Assembly: GCA_036489315.1 (NCBI GenBank)
Contig: DASXFZ010000009.1
Coordinates: 1-52,813, forward strand
Source: Candidatus Cybelea sp.
GTDB lineage: Bacteria; Vulcanimicrobiota; Vulcanimicrobiia; Vulcanimicrobiales; Vulcanimicrobiaceae
Length of the DNA stretch: 52,813 nt
Reading direction: 5' to 3'
Part shown: one piece after another, positions 25,307 to 33,844 of the stretch
How the letters are laid out: every line of letters begins with the position of its first letter
Position numbering within the stretch: the stretch's first letter is position 1
Translations under genes and position numbers: made by a program
Notes under the pieces: generated by a model
Database searches by the model: none
What the model saw: the letters and a program-made list of their open reading frames with translations, nothing else
Told to the model about the DNA's origin: nothing

Positions 25307-26973
25307 ACCACCTTCCCGCCAAAATACGTCGCGAGGATGGCCGTCTGCATAATCTGCTCGGGCGGCACGGCCATCCAGTCGCGATCCATCACCACGAAAT
25401 CGGCGTACTTGCCGGCCGTTATCGAGCCAATGACGTCCTCCTGAAAGTTCGCGTAAGCCGCCCAGATCGTCATCGACTTGAGCGCTTCGCCGCGCGTCAT
25501 CCGCTGCTGCGGATACCAGCCCCCGGGCGGCTCGTTCGCTTCGTCCTGGCGGGTGATCGAGGCGTGGAACGTCCGCAGCGTATTGACGCGTTCGACGGGT
25601 GCATCGGTGCCGTTGGCGACGATCGTGCCGGTATCGAGCATCGAACGCCACGCATACGCGCCTTCGAGGCGCGCCGCCCCTAACCGCTCGCGCGCCCAAG
25701 CCATATCGCTTGTCTGGTGCGTCGCCTGCATCGAAGCGATGAGCTGCAGTTCTTTAAAGCGCGGAATATCGGCGGCGGCGAGCACTTGCGCGTGCTCGAC
25801 GCGAAACCGGTGACCCTCGGCGGGCACTTTACGCAGCGCCGACTCGTAGGCATCGAGGACCACGCGGTTTCCTCGATCGCCGATCGCGTGAACGCTCATC
25901 TGAAAGCCGCCCCGCAGCGCGCGCTCGGAGACTTCTTCGATGTGCGCCTGCGTCGTTCGCAGCAGTCCCACGTTGCCGGGATCGTCATCGTAGGGCGCGA
26001 GCAGCGCCGCACCGCGCGAGCCCAACGCGCCGTCGGCGAAGAGCTTGATGCCGCGTACCCAAAGCTGCCCGTCGTACGCGCCGGAAACGGGGCCTTCGCT
26101 CAAGACCGTTGAGATCAACTCGGGGTCGTCCTCGACGCGCGTGTAGTTGCGCAGACGCAGCGCGCCCGTCGACGCGAGCTCGCGGTAGAGCCCAAGGTCG
26201 GCCGCGCTCGTGCGCGCTTCACCGATCGCGGTGACGCCCCAGCGATGGCACTCCGCAGCACCCGAGAGCGCGGCGCGGCGCAGTTGCACCTCCGAAGGAG
26301 GCGGGATGACCGCAGAGACGAGCGAGGCCGCGTTATCGATGAAGACGCCGGTTGGATTGCCGGCCCCGTCGCGCACGATGCGGCCGCCGGGCGGATCGGG
26401 CGTCGCTTTCGTCACCCCGGCCAACCGCATCGCCGCAGCGTTGACGAAGAGCGCGTGACCGTCGACGCGCTCGAGCGCGACCGGCCGGTCCGGCAGCGCG
26501 GCGCTGAGTGCTTCATGCGTGGGGAATGCCTCGCCGGCCCAAAGGTTCTGATCCCAGCCGTCGCCGACGATCCAGCGATCGGGCGAGGCTCCGGCAAAGG
26601 CGACCGTCGCGCGGATCAACTCCTCGAACGAACGCACGCCGAAGAGCGGCAGCTCGTGCAGTGAAAGCCCGAGCTGCGTGAGGTGAAGATGCGCGTCGAT
26701 CAGTCCCGGCAGCACCGTCTTTCCGGAAAGCTCGAGCACGCGGGTCTGTGCTCCTCGCAGCTTCGTGACCGCGGCGATGCTGCCGACCAGAACGAAGCGG
26801 CCGCCACGCACGGCGAAGGCCTCGGGCGAAGCGTTGGCGTCGTCGACGCTGTGAATCGTCGCGCCGGTGACGATCAGATCGGCCGGCGCGTTCTGGGCAT
26901 CGGCCCGAGCGGCTGAAAGCCAGGGCGCGCCGAAGAGCGCGAACAGCGAACGAAGGAACCTGGGCCTCTGCAC
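25291..26973 (-). CDS. Exported amidohydrolase (YtcJ type)
   Basis: The 560-residue protein is a complete YtcJ-like metal-dependent amidohydrolase: ADLIVTGATIHSVDDANASPEAFAV at the start of the small beta domain, LPGLIDAHLHLTQLGL with the H-x-H metal motif, GDGWDQNLW, VHAIGDRGNRVVLDAYE with His-Ala-Ile-Gly-Asp, VEHAQVL, and NGTDAPVERVNTLRTFHASITR with the late Asp. N-terminal RPRFLRSLFALFGAPWLSAARADAQ may be a signal peptide. YtcJ relatives hydrolyse N-substituted formamides or other amides; the substrate is unknown. The start is GTG or ATG at 26973. Divergent from the carbonic anhydrase gene. Confidence 0.9.
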   Translation of the reverse strand: MQRPRFLRSLFALFGAPWLSAARADAQNAPADLIVTGATIHSVDDANASPEAFAVRGGRFVLVGSIAAVTKLRGAQTRVLELSGKTVLPGLIDAHLHLTQLGLSLHELPLFGVRSFEELIRATVAFAGASPDRWIVGDGWDQNLWAGEAFPTHEALSAALPDRPVALERVDGHALFVNAAAMRLAGVTKATPDPPGGRIVRDGAGNPTGVFIDNAASLVSAVIPPPSEVQLRRAALSGAAECHRWGVTAIGEARTSAADLGLYRELASTGALRLRNYTRVEDDPELISTVLSEGPVSGAYDGQLWVRGIKLFADGALGSRGAALLAPYDDDPGNVGLLRTTQAHIEEVSERALRGGFQMSVHAIGDRGNRVVLDAYESALRKVPAEGHRFRVEHAQVLAAADIPRFKELQLIASMQATHQTSDMAWARERLGAARLEGAYAWRSMLDTGTIVANGTDAPVERVNTLRTFHASITRQDEANEPPGGWYPQQRMTRGEALKSMTIWAAYANFQEDVIGSITAGKYADFVVMDRDWMAVPPEQIMQTAILATYFGGKVVYAAS

Positions 26974-27050
26974 GAATTACTCGTTGCTTTCTTTCGCGGA
27001 AATTACCTATACCGGCTGCGGCCGCGTCAAAGATGAAGGAGTTTTTTGCT

Positions 27051-27764
27051 GTGAATCAACCCGGATCGGGCGGTCGATTTCGCGTGGACCGTGCGGCCTT
27101 TCTTACCGGTACCCTTGCGGCGATCGGCGCGGGATTCTGCGACACGGCGGCTCTCGCCCAACCACCCTCGACCTCGACCGTGCCCCCGAAGCTGCTACTC
27201 GAACGGCTGATGGCCGGAAATAAGCATTTCGTGAGCAACGATTTCCCGCCGCTGAGCAAGGTCGCCGAAAAACGCGAACTGCTGGTCGAAGGCCAGGCGC
27301 CGTTTGCCTCGATCCTCACCTGCGCGGACTCGCGCGTCGTTCCGAACTTCGTTTTCGTCCAGGGGCTCGGCGATCTGTTCGTGACCCGCGTTGCCGGCAA
27401 CTTCCCCGACGATCTCGTCACCGGTTCGATCGAGTACGCACAGGAGCACCTCGGAACGCACCTGATCATGGTGCTCGGACATCAAAACTGCGGTGCGATC
27501 AAGGCCGTTTACTCGGCAATCGAGAGCAACGCGACCCTCCCACCGCACCTAACGACAATTCAACGGCTCATCGCGCCCGGCATCGCCGACGTCGTGAAGC
27601 GCAAAGGCAGCATCGACGACGCCATCTCCGCCAACGTAAGCGCCGCCGTCGCCAAACTCAAGAATAGTCCGCCCGTCATATCCAAGGGCGTCGGCGACGG
27701 CAGCGTGCTCCTCGTCGGCGGCGTGTATCGTCTCGGCACGGGTGAGGTAAAGCTGGTCTCCTAA
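27051..27764 (+). CDS. Exported beta-class carbonic anhydrase
   Basis: The 237-residue product carries the beta-CA zinc site: Cys91 and Asp93 in TCADSRVVP, His144 and Cys147 in LGHQNCGAI, plus Arg95 of the Asp-Arg dyad. It interconverts carbon dioxide and bicarbonate. The N-terminus RFRVDRAAFLTGTLAAIGAGFCDTAALAQ is a signal sequence, so the enzyme acts in the periplasm. GTG 27051 is preferred to ATG 27033 because AAGGAG (27036-27041) lies nine bases before it. The DUF5069 gene starts two bases after its stop, on the same strand. Likely to be cotranscribed. Confidence 0.93.
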   Translation: MNQPGSGGRFRVDRAAFLTGTLAAIGAGFCDTAALAQPPSTSTVPPKLLLERLMAGNKHFVSNDFPPLSKVAEKRELLVEGQAPFASILTCADSRVVPNFVFVQGLGDLFVTRVAGNFPDDLVTGSIEYAQEHLGTHLIMVLGHQNCGAIKAVYSAIESNATLPPHLTTIQRLIAPGIADVVKRKGSIDDAISANVSAAVAKLKNSPPVISKGVGDGSVLLVGGVYRLGTGEVKLVS

Positions 27765-27766
27765 GG

Positions 27767-28204
27767 TTGAAACCACTCGATTTAACGGTTCGAGCTCCAC
27801 GCAGCTGTTACGCGGAGCTCGACGGTCTGATGTTGCTGCCGCGGACCATCGACAAACTCCGCGCGACGCTGCCGGGCGGCGACCCGGGCCTCTATTTCAT
27901 CAACCGAAAGATCATGGGAATTTCAGGGTATCTGCTCGAGCGGCTCGGGGTCACTGAAGAAGAGCTACGCGATGCCGTACGCGACTGCGCAAGCGAAGAG
28001 GACGTGGCGCGCTGGCTGCGCGAGCGGACGGACGCCACGGCCTATTCCGCCATCAATCAGACGCTACGCCGCATCAGGCCCAAGCACGCACAGGACGAGG
28101 CATATTTTCGGAGCGAGTATGCCCAGACGCTCGCGCAGCATCCGGAGCTGGAGTTCATCGTCGATATCATCGAGGCGGACGATCGGCGGCTTTTTTCGCC
28201 GTAA
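27767..28204 (+). CDS. DUF5069-domain protein
   Basis: The 145-residue product opens with LDLTVRAPRSCYAELDGLMLLPRTIDKLRATLPGG, the DUF5069 signature P-R-S...L-x-G-h-x-x-L-P-R-x-I-D-K-x-R-A. The remainder is helical, including YLLERLGVTEEELRDAV and LEFIVDIIEADDRRLF. DUF5069 has no assigned activity and is found in many soil bacteria, often as paralogues; a second copy lies at 29057-29488 on the other strand. TTG 27767 starts two bases after the carbonic anhydrase stop. The last 38 bases overlap the convergent DUF488 gene. Cytoplasmic. Confidence 0.88.
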   Translation: MKPLDLTVRAPRSCYAELDGLMLLPRTIDKLRATLPGGDPGLYFINRKIMGISGYLLERLGVTEEELRDAVRDCASEEDVARWLRERTDATAYSAINQTLRRIRPKHAQDEAYFRSEYAQTLAQHPELEFIVDIIEADDRRLFSP

Positions 28205-28568
28205 GGCCGGCTCGTCGCGCGAAGAGGCGCTGCAAAACGACGGCCTCGTTGTCCTCGCGGTCTCTCGCGCCGAAGAGCAGCGTGATCGTCTTCGTGCGCT
28301 TGGCCGATGCGAGCAAGGCGTCAACGGCATCGCCGGCCTTGGATTGCCTCAGCTCGGCCCGATAGCGCTTGGCGAACTCTGCCCACCGCGCGGGATCGTG
28401 CGCGAACCACTTGCGAAGCTCCGTGCTCGGTGCCAGATCCTTCGCCCAGGCATCCAGCTGCAGGCGTTCTTTACTGATACCGCGCGGCCACAGCCGGTCG
28501 ACGAGGATGCGAAATCCGTCGCCGGCGGCCGGCTCGTCGTACGCGCGTTTGAGCTTGATTTCAATCAT
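28167..28568 (-). CDS. DUF488-family protein
   Basis: The 133-residue protein matches DUF488 (YeaO type): IKLKRAYDEPAAGDGFRILVDRLWPRGISKERLQLDAWAKDLAPSTELRKWFAHDPARWAEFAKRY. Conserved features are the Arg-Leu-Trp-Pro-Arg-Gly and the A-P-S-x-E-L-R-x-W-F runs. Some members are reported to be linked to stress responses but no reaction is established. A TLLFGARDREDNEAVVL segment closes the fold. The 3' end overlaps the DUF5069 gene by 38 bases tail to tail. It is divergent from the DUF6582 gene 45 bases away, with GGAGG and GGTGAAG before the ATG. Confidence 0.92.
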   Translation of the reverse strand: MIEIKLKRAYDEPAAGDGFRILVDRLWPRGISKERLQLDAWAKDLAPSTELRKWFAHDPARWAEFAKRYRAELRQSKAGDAVDALLASAKRTKTITLLFGARDREDNEAVVLQRLFARRAGLTAKKAADRPPR

Positions 28569-28613
28569 CGCTTCACCGGGTAGGCCGACCTCCTGCAGGG
28601 TACGTTACTTCGC

Positions 28614-29048
28614 ATGAGAGCTACCTGGAAACCTCACGAAAAACACGGCCGGCTTACGATGCGCAGCGACCTGCCGGCCAGCGTCTTCGCGTTCCCCAAG
28701 CAGCGCAAAGAACCGATGACCGACGCCCGGCACGTCCGCAACGCGGTCGCGCGCTTCGACCAGGTCACCGACGCCTCCGCGGAAGACCGCGAACTCGCGT
28801 TTGCCAATATCAAAAAAGCGGCCAGGCACTACGGGGTCGACCTGGGCGAAGGCTCGTGGCAAGAGCTCGGCGTGCATCCTCAGCCCGACCGCGCGGCAAG
28901 CGCGCGTAAGGGATCGGCAACACGCAAGCGCACGGGGAGTGCCAAGAAGGCCGCAAAGAAGGCGGTGGCGACGAAGCGTCGCACGGGGACGCTGCGCACG
29001 GCCGCACGTAAGGCCGCGGCGACCCGCAAGAAACGAAAGTCAGGCTAG
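28614..29048 (+). CDS. DUF6582-domain protein with Lys/Ala-rich tail
   Basis: The first 90 residues follow the DUF6582 pattern: KHGRLTMRSDLPASVFAFPKQRKEPMTDARHVRNAVARFDQV and IKKAARHYGVDLGEGSWQEL. From residue 95 on, the protein is a low-complexity basic tail of Lys, Arg, Ala, Thr and Gly (KRTGSAKKAAKKAVATKRRTG), like histone H1 or HU C-terminal tails. That tail suggests nucleic-acid binding; this is inference. Predicted cytoplasmic. The gene ends 9 bases before the convergent second DUF5069 gene. Confidence 0.88.
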   Translation: MRATWKPHEKHGRLTMRSDLPASVFAFPKQRKEPMTDARHVRNAVARFDQVTDASAEDRELAFANIKKAARHYGVDLGEGSWQELGVHPQPDRAASARKGSATRKRTGSAKKAAKKAVATKRRTGTLRTAARKAAATRKKRKSG

Positions 29049-29056
29049 GAAGACCG

Positions 29057-29488
29057 CTACGAAAACGCTTGCTGGTCATCGGCCTCGATAACGTCGAGAA
29101 TCTTCGATAGGTCGGGGCGCGCCGCCATCACCGGATGACGGCCTCGAACCAGCGCCTGATTCTCGGGTGACATCCGCTCGACGACGAAGCCCTCGAGTTT
29201 AGCGTTGAGCGCGGAGGCCGTGCTCGGATCGACGCGCGTCGCCAGCCACCGCGCGACCGCCGCTTCGTCGGGTGCGCCGGCAACGACCGTTCTGAGCTCG
29301 TCCATATCGAGCCCAAGACGGCGAATGACCCAGGCGCTGAATCCGGTGTCGTGATTGAGGTAGGCGCCAAGGCTTCCGCCGGGAAGTTCGGCGCGCAGCT
29401 TATCGATCGTTCGCGCAAGAAAGTAAAAGCCGAGCAGCTTTTCGCGCACACCGCGCGGCGGCGCTTTTCGCAGATCGAGCGGCGTCAT
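29057..29488 (-). CDS. DUF5069-domain protein, second copy
   Basis: From ATG 29488, nine bases after GGAG, the product is 143 residues: PLDLRKAPPRGVREKLLGFYFLARTIDKLRAELPGGSLGAYL, WVIRRLGLDMDELRTVV and SKILDVIEADDQQAF. It is clearly paralogous to the DUF5069 protein at 27767-28204 (RTIDKLRA, L-P-G-G, D-I/V-I-E-A-D-D). The two flank the DUF488 and DUF6582 genes in a symmetrical layout. Function unknown. The open frame to 29554 has no ribosome site. Confidence 0.88.
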   Translation of the reverse strand: MTPLDLRKAPPRGVREKLLGFYFLARTIDKLRAELPGGSLGAYLNHDTGFSAWVIRRLGLDMDELRTVVAGAPDEAAVARWLATRVDPSTASALNAKLEGFVVERMSPENQALVRGRHPVMAARPDLSKILDVIEADDQQAFS

Positions 29489-29584
29489 CGGGGCCGTTCT
29501 CCTTCGGTAATCGGCGTTCGCTGGGGCCCCGCTTCGCGCGAAGCCCCGGCGCAACGATAAAGCAGTCCTAGGATCCGATAGCGA

Positions 29585-29821
29585 CTAACCCGGGGGCGCC
29601 TGGCCTTGCGGCGGCGGGGCCGCCTGCTGCTGCTTGGCGGCCTTCTTTTGCTTCTGCTTCGGACAGCCTTTTTGTTTGCATTTGCCCTTCTTCGTTTGCT
29701 GTTTGGGCTGGCTCGACGTAGCCGGCTGACCCGGCGGCGGGGCGTTCTGCGCGATGGCGGCGCTCGTCCCGATAAATGACGCGATGAGTACGAAAACGAG
29801 GATGCGCGAGACGTTCAACAT
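29585..29821 (-). CDS. Small secreted Lys/Gln-rich protein
   Basis: ATG 29821 follows AAGGAGG by about eight bases. The 78-residue product has a Sec signal peptide (MLNVSRILVFVLIASFIGTSAAIAQ) and a mature part made almost only of Lys, Gln, Pro, Ala and Gly, with two Cys (KGKCKQKGCPKQKQKK). It is highly basic and disordered, and would bind nucleic acids, lipopolysaccharide or polyphosphate, but this is a guess from charge. Bounded by gene-free spacers on both sides. Confidence 0.7.
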   Translation of the reverse strand: MLNVSRILVFVLIASFIGTSAAIAQNAPPPGQPATSSQPKQQTKKGKCKQKGCPKQKQKKAAKQQQAAPPPQGQAPPG

Positions 29822-29893
29822 GAACTTAGCCCTCCTTGGGTCATCATTCTAGCAAACTCAACCGGGCGCGGCCATCTAGCGAAAGGGATTGCT

Positions 29894-30568
29894 ATGAACA
29901 GTCAGACTACGGCCTACTCGCTTGCGATCCACCGCCAGTCCCGCGTTTACGCGGCGCTCGCCGTGCTCGCGCTGCCGGTGATTCTGGCGATTTTGCCGGG
30001 ACGTTATCAGTTGATGCCGCGGTGGGCACCGTTCGTGGCCGCCGCCCTGCTCGCCATACCGATGGTCGCCGCCGGCATGGCTCCCGGCAGCCTCTTTTGG
30101 CGCCGCGCAGAGGGCGCGACCGCAGCCGTCATCCTGCCCTTCGCCGCACTAATGGAGCTTGTGCTGCTCGCGCTTCTGCTGCGCGACATGGCGAGGGTAC
30201 ATTCGGGAATCAGCGGCCTGACGCTGCTGACGACCTCGATCGCGATCTGGACGCAGAACATCCTGATCTTCGCACTGGCATACTGGCAGATCGACCGCGG
30301 CGGCCCGGCAGGACGGGTATCCGGCTGGAAAGGGCGCACGGATTTCACTTTTCCGCGGGGCGATCCCGAGGACAACGTTCCCGCCGACTGGCTGCCGCTT
30401 TTCGCCGACTATCTTTCGCTTGCGTTCAACACGTCGGCCGCCTTCAGTCCAACGGACGTGCTTCCGCTGCGGCCGCGCGCCAAAATGTTGATGATGCTGC
30501 AGAGCATCATTTCGCTGATCACCGTGATCGCCGTCGGCGCGCGCGCCATAAACCTCCTCGGAAGCTAG
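29894..30568 (+). CDS. Hypothetical membrane protein
   Basis: The 224-residue product has five or six hydrophobic helices (YAALAVLALPVILAILPG, APFVAAALLAIPMVAAGM, ILPFAALMELVLLALLL, SIAIWTQNILIFALAYW, LMMLQSIISLITVIAVGARAINLL). The last part, DYLSLAFNTSAAFSPTDVLPL...LQSIISLITVIAVGARAIN, is like the pore region of two-helix ion channels, as in some DUF1345 proteins; the T-x-G-Y-G filter is absent. A ribosome site GAAAGGG precedes ATG 29894. Not placed in a named family with confidence. Stand-alone gene. Confidence 0.7.
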   Translation: MNSQTTAYSLAIHRQSRVYAALAVLALPVILAILPGRYQLMPRWAPFVAAALLAIPMVAAGMAPGSLFWRRAEGATAAVILPFAALMELVLLALLLRDMARVHSGISGLTLLTTSIAIWTQNILIFALAYWQIDRGGPAGRVSGWKGRTDFTFPRGDPEDNVPADWLPLFADYLSLAFNTSAAFSPTDVLPLRPRAKMLMMLQSIISLITVIAVGARAINLLGS

Positions 30569-30721
30569 AGCACGCGAACGACGCGAACCCGCGGATCGCA
30601 GCACCGTGCGAGCCGGTCACCCAAAGATAAATGAGCCTCAGCCTGGCGAGCTTTAGAGTATTTCGCGCGGTGCGAGGCAAAGATCGAAAAACTGACGAGC
30701 TTAGGAGTGAGGCGAAAAGAA

Positions 30722-31663
30722 ATGAGAGGGACGGCGGCCGTGGACGACATGGTGCGCATCGAAGGCGGAGAGTTCGCGATGGGCTCCAACGACTTCTATC
30801 CCGAAGAGCGGCCCGTGCGGCGCGCCGAAGCCGGCGCCTTTTTTATCGACCGCCACCCGGTAACAAACGAGCAGTTCTCGCGTTTCGCCGACGGGACCGG
30901 CTACGTTACGCTCGCCGAACGACCGATCGATCCAGCGCAATATCCGGGGGCGATTCCCGAAATGTGCGTTCCGGGATCGCTCGTCTTCCGGCCGACGCGC
31001 GGACCCGTCGATCTGCGCGACTGGTCGCAGTGGTGGGCCTGGACGCCGGGCGCCTCGTGGCGCCATCCGCTCGGTCCCGATTCGGCAATCGACGACGCCG
31101 GGTTGCACCCGGTTGTACACGTCGCGTTTGAAGACGTCGAGGCCTACGCAGCCTGGGCCGGAAAGTCGCTGCCGACTGAGGCCGAGTGGGAGTTTGCCGC
31201 ACGCGGCGGTTTAGACGGTGCCGTCTATACGTGGGGCGACGAGATGATTCCCGGGGGAAAGTACATGGCAAATACCTGGCAAGGCGAGTTTCCCTGGCAG
31301 GCGCTCGACCTCGATGGCTTCAGCCGCACTTCACCAGTAGGCAGCTTTCCCGCCAACGGTTACGGCCTGTTCGACATGGCCGGAAACGTTTGGGAGTGGA
31401 CGACCGACTGGTATTCCACGCAGCCCGGCACCGTCGAATCCAAGCCGTGCTGCGGCGGCGCACAAGCGCGCCTGGCGAACATCGGTGAAAGTTACGATCC
31501 CAATCAGCCGAACATTCGCATCCCGCGCAAGGTGCTCAAGGGCGGCTCGCATCTCTGCGCACCGAACTACTGTCTTCGTTTCCGCCCCGCCGCGCGATCG
31601 CCGCAGATGATCGATACGTCGATGAGCCATCTGGGCTTTCGCTGTATCCTTCGCGACGAGTAG
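30722..31663 (+). CDS. Formylglycine-generating enzyme (SUMF1 family)
   Basis: The 313-residue protein follows FGE from end to end: MVRIEGGEFAMGSNDFYPEE, FFIDRHPVTNEQFSRFADGTGY, HPVVHVAFEDVEAYAAWAGKSLPTEAEWEFAARGG, GLFDMAGNVWEWTTDWY and KGGSHLCAPNYCLRFRPAARS. Cys279 and Cys284, five apart, match the redox pair of FGE, so it should convert the Cys of C-x-A/P-x-R motifs in sulfatases to formylglycine, using copper and oxygen. The CTAGR sulfatase at 37909 is the likely client. ATG 30722 is preferred to GTG 30707 by ribosome-site spacing. No signal peptide, so cytoplasmic. Confidence 0.95.
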   Translation: MRGTAAVDDMVRIEGGEFAMGSNDFYPEERPVRRAEAGAFFIDRHPVTNEQFSRFADGTGYVTLAERPIDPAQYPGAIPEMCVPGSLVFRPTRGPVDLRDWSQWWAWTPGASWRHPLGPDSAIDDAGLHPVVHVAFEDVEAYAAWAGKSLPTEAEWEFAARGGLDGAVYTWGDEMIPGGKYMANTWQGEFPWQALDLDGFSRTSPVGSFPANGYGLFDMAGNVWEWTTDWYSTQPGTVESKPCCGGAQARLANIGESYDPNQPNIRIPRKVLKGGSHLCAPNYCLRFRPAARSPQMIDTSMSHLGFRCILRDE

Positions 31664-31672
31664 GGAATCTCG

Positions 31673-31966
31673 CTAAGGAAACGCCTTCGCGATTCCAGCC
31701 GCGACCTCGTCGGGCGTCATTACCGGGGTCAGTTCGACGCTCGCGCCGAGCTCGTTGAAAAATGGCTCGCAAATCGACGGTATGTCGCTGGGATCCTTGA
31801 GATCGAAGACCACAACGCCGCCGCGATCGCCGCCGACGGCGGTAAAGTACGCGGCCTCGGGCTTCCAACGCTCGAGCATCTCGCCGATTACTTTTGAAAG
31901 CCGCCCGTCGGCAACTGCTGCGTTCCCCGCGTCGACCGGAATCTGGATCGTCATCATCATGCGCAT
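31673..31966 (-). CDS. Small hypothetical protein (DUF3303-like)
   Basis: From ATG 31966 the product is 97 residues: MRMMMTIQIPVDAGNAAVADGRLSKVIGEMLERWKPEAAYFTA, then GGVVVFDLKDPSDIPSICEPFFNELGASVELTPVM. This is a compact alpha/beta ferredoxin-like fold seen in small actinobacterial proteins of unknown function. The open frame to 32155 has arginine-rich random sequence before residue 64 and is rejected. It lies tail-to-tail with the FGE gene (9 bases apart) and 58 bases downstream of the esterase gene on the same strand. The likeness to a named family is tentative. Confidence 0.65.
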   Translation of the reverse strand: MRMMMTIQIPVDAGNAAVADGRLSKVIGEMLERWKPEAAYFTAVGGDRGGVVVFDLKDPSDIPSICEPFFNELGASVELTPVMTPDEVAAGIAKAFP

Positions 31967-32024
31967 GTGAGCGCCGCCGTTCAGGGGGAGAGCTGCAGAA
32001 TCCTTGGCCGCGCGGACCTTGCGC

Positions 32025-33038
32025 CTACTGCGAGACTGCCTCCGGGAGGCTGCCACTGCCGGTGAGGCCGGCCGGCGGACGCACGACACCGCGTTCCATA
32101 TCGAGCCACGCTTGCGCGAAAATCGGGCGAAGCGTGTAGATCGAGTGCGTTCCATCGGGCTGCGAATAGAACGTTACGGCGAGCCCCGAGTCGCGTAGGA
32201 AGACCGCGGTGTCGATTGCGAAGGTGGTCGTTACGATCGGATCCCGCGCCCCGGTCAGCACGTAGAACCTGGTCCGAGAGAGGCTCGAGAGGACGTGCCC
32301 CGCGCGTGAGTTCAGCAGCGATCCGGCGATCGACATCACCGCGGACCAATCGTTGGGATGCAGCGGCGCGATCTTGAATACCGAGAATCCGCCCATCGAA
32401 TAGCCGGCGAGGTACCGCCGATGAACGTCGATGTTGAAAGCACCGCTCGCCGCATCGAACGCATCGTAGACGTCGCTCTCCGAACCACTGTAGTCGTAGT
32501 AGCCGCGGGCATACGGCGCCACGACGATCGTACCGGTCTGCTCGGCAAGATCGGCGATGTACTGCGGCGAGAGCAGGTGCGACTCGGCCTGCAGACGGCC
32601 GTGCAAGAAAATCAACAGCGGCGCAGGGCGCGACGGCGAGTACGAACGCGGCACGTAGACGGCGACGGGCTGCATCGTTCCATCTTTAGAGGAACGCACG
32701 AACCTCTCGCCGAGGCCCCGGACCGAAGCCATCGGCGCGTAGGCGCTATCGAGCAGCTGCGTCGCGAGGCTCGAGTCGAGCCGAGCAAAGTTTTGCCTCA
32801 GCTCATCCCAAGACGCAGCGTTCACGCCCGGCGGTGCGGCCGAACCGAACGTCGCGGCGTCGTCGACCAAACGCTGATAGTAATCCATCGTCGAGTCGCG
32901 GCCGGTCGCAACCGCGATCCGCGCCGCTTGCGCGTAGTATTGCGCGGCGAGCGCGCCGAGTTGGCGCGGAAGGCTCGCCGGCTGCGCGCCGAGCAGCACG
33001 ACGCACGCCACGCCGGCCGCAAACCTGCGAAGGTTCAT
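32025..33038 (-). CDS. Exported esterase (alpha/beta hydrolase, PHB-depolymerase type)
   Basis: From ATG 33038 the product is 337 residues with signal peptide MNLRRFAAGVACVVLLGAQPAS. The hydrolase core shows LLIFLHGRLQAESHLL for the oxyanion strand, IDVHRRYLAGYSMGGFSVFKIA with the nucleophile in G-Y-S-M-G-G, FYVLTGARDPIVTT for the acid and PDGTHSIYTLRP for His. VAVYVPRSYSPSRPAPL is the usual entry strand of PHB-type esterases. Substrate may be a polyester or small esters. It follows the CADD-fold gene by 10 bases, so the two share a transcript. Secreted or periplasmic. Confidence 0.88.
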   Translation of the reverse strand: MNLRRFAAGVACVVLLGAQPASLPRQLGALAAQYYAQAARIAVATGRDSTMDYYQRLVDDAATFGSAAPPGVNAASWDELRQNFARLDSSLATQLLDSAYAPMASVRGLGERFVRSSKDGTMQPVAVYVPRSYSPSRPAPLLIFLHGRLQAESHLLSPQYIADLAEQTGTIVVAPYARGYYDYSGSESDVYDAFDAASGAFNIDVHRRYLAGYSMGGFSVFKIAPLHPNDWSAVMSIAGSLLNSRAGHVLSSLSRTRFYVLTGARDPIVTTTFAIDTAVFLRDSGLAVTFYSQPDGTHSIYTLRPIFAQAWLDMERGVVRPPAGLTGSGSLPEAVSQ

Positions 33039-33048
33039 GATGTGGAGT

Positions 33049-33828
33049 TTAACGTGCCGGCGCGAGCTCCGGTGACAGGCGTGCGGCTTCGAGCCCGTTC
33101 CAAAAGCCCGCCACCCCGTCGAGCATCGCTTCTCCGGCGGCCAGAAAGCGCTCGGATGAAAACGTCGGCTTGGCAAAAGCCACGCGCAGCTCGTCATCGG
33201 TGTGGGCGGCGTGATTCTCCTCGAGCGCGTCGTGCCAAGTCCAAAAGCCCAGCGGCAACGCCGGAACGCGAGCCTGCTTCACGACCCGAAGGCCGGCGAT
33301 CAGCTGCTTCCAAAAACCCGCGGCCGCCCAGTGTTCGATCGCATAGGAGGCGCCGGCTGCGGTCGATTCATCCTCGGAACTGTACCAGGCCATCAATGCC
33401 TCGCAGAACGCAAGCGTCGAAGCTCGTCCGCAGCGGCGTTTCCCGACCTGTGCCCACTGTAGACCCAGCGACTGCGCAAAGTGGGCAAGCCACTCGAAGT
33501 GTCCCGCGTCGAAGCGGAACGTCCCGCCTTCGATGCTGCCCGACTTCGTAAAGACGACCCCCAGCTCGTTCATCAGGATCTCCTTGCCGGCGCGGTAGCT
33601 TTGCAGGTCGATCGCGTTGATGCACTTTCGCAACTGCGCCTCGATGAAGAGATGGCTGAAGACGGAGAACTGCACCGTGAAGTCGCGCAGCTCGTCGAGG
33701 GTAGCTTCGCCCCGCGAGAACCAGCTGGTATAAGCGTTGCTCGCGACGATCGGATGACGGTCGATCGTGACGGTGACGGCTCGTTCGAACTCTTCAAGCG
33801 CCATCGAGGGCGGGCACAGCGCGTTCAT
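33049..33828 (-). CDS. CADD-fold / heme-oxygenase-like di-metal protein
   Basis: The 259-residue protein aligns with the CADD/TenA-like fold: RHPIVASNAYTSWFSRGEATLDELRDFTVQF, ILMNELG (Glu88), FDAGHFEW (His110), SYAIEHWAA (Glu155) and FWTWHDALEENHAAH (His199, Glu203, His206, the H-x3-E-x2-H spacing of CADD). The tyrosine at the position of CADD Tyr27 is Tyr33. Members bind a di-iron or mixed metal site. Reaction unknown; it is only distantly similar to the CADD-type protein at 24605. It is preceded by a terminator 17 bases before its ATG and a short Tyr-rich leader frame, which indicates attenuation. Esterase gene follows. Confidence 0.75.
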   Translation of the reverse strand: MNALCPPSMALEEFERAVTVTIDRHPIVASNAYTSWFSRGEATLDELRDFTVQFSVFSHLFIEAQLRKCINAIDLQSYRAGKEILMNELGVVFTKSGSIEGGTFRFDAGHFEWLAHFAQSLGLQWAQVGKRRCGRASTLAFCEALMAWYSSEDESTAAGASYAIEHWAAAGFWKQLIAGLRVVKQARVPALPLGFWTWHDALEENHAAHTDDELRVAFAKPTFSSERFLAAGEAMLDGVAGFWNGLEAARLSPELAPAR

Positions 33829-33844
33829 TTGGCTTTTGACTCCT

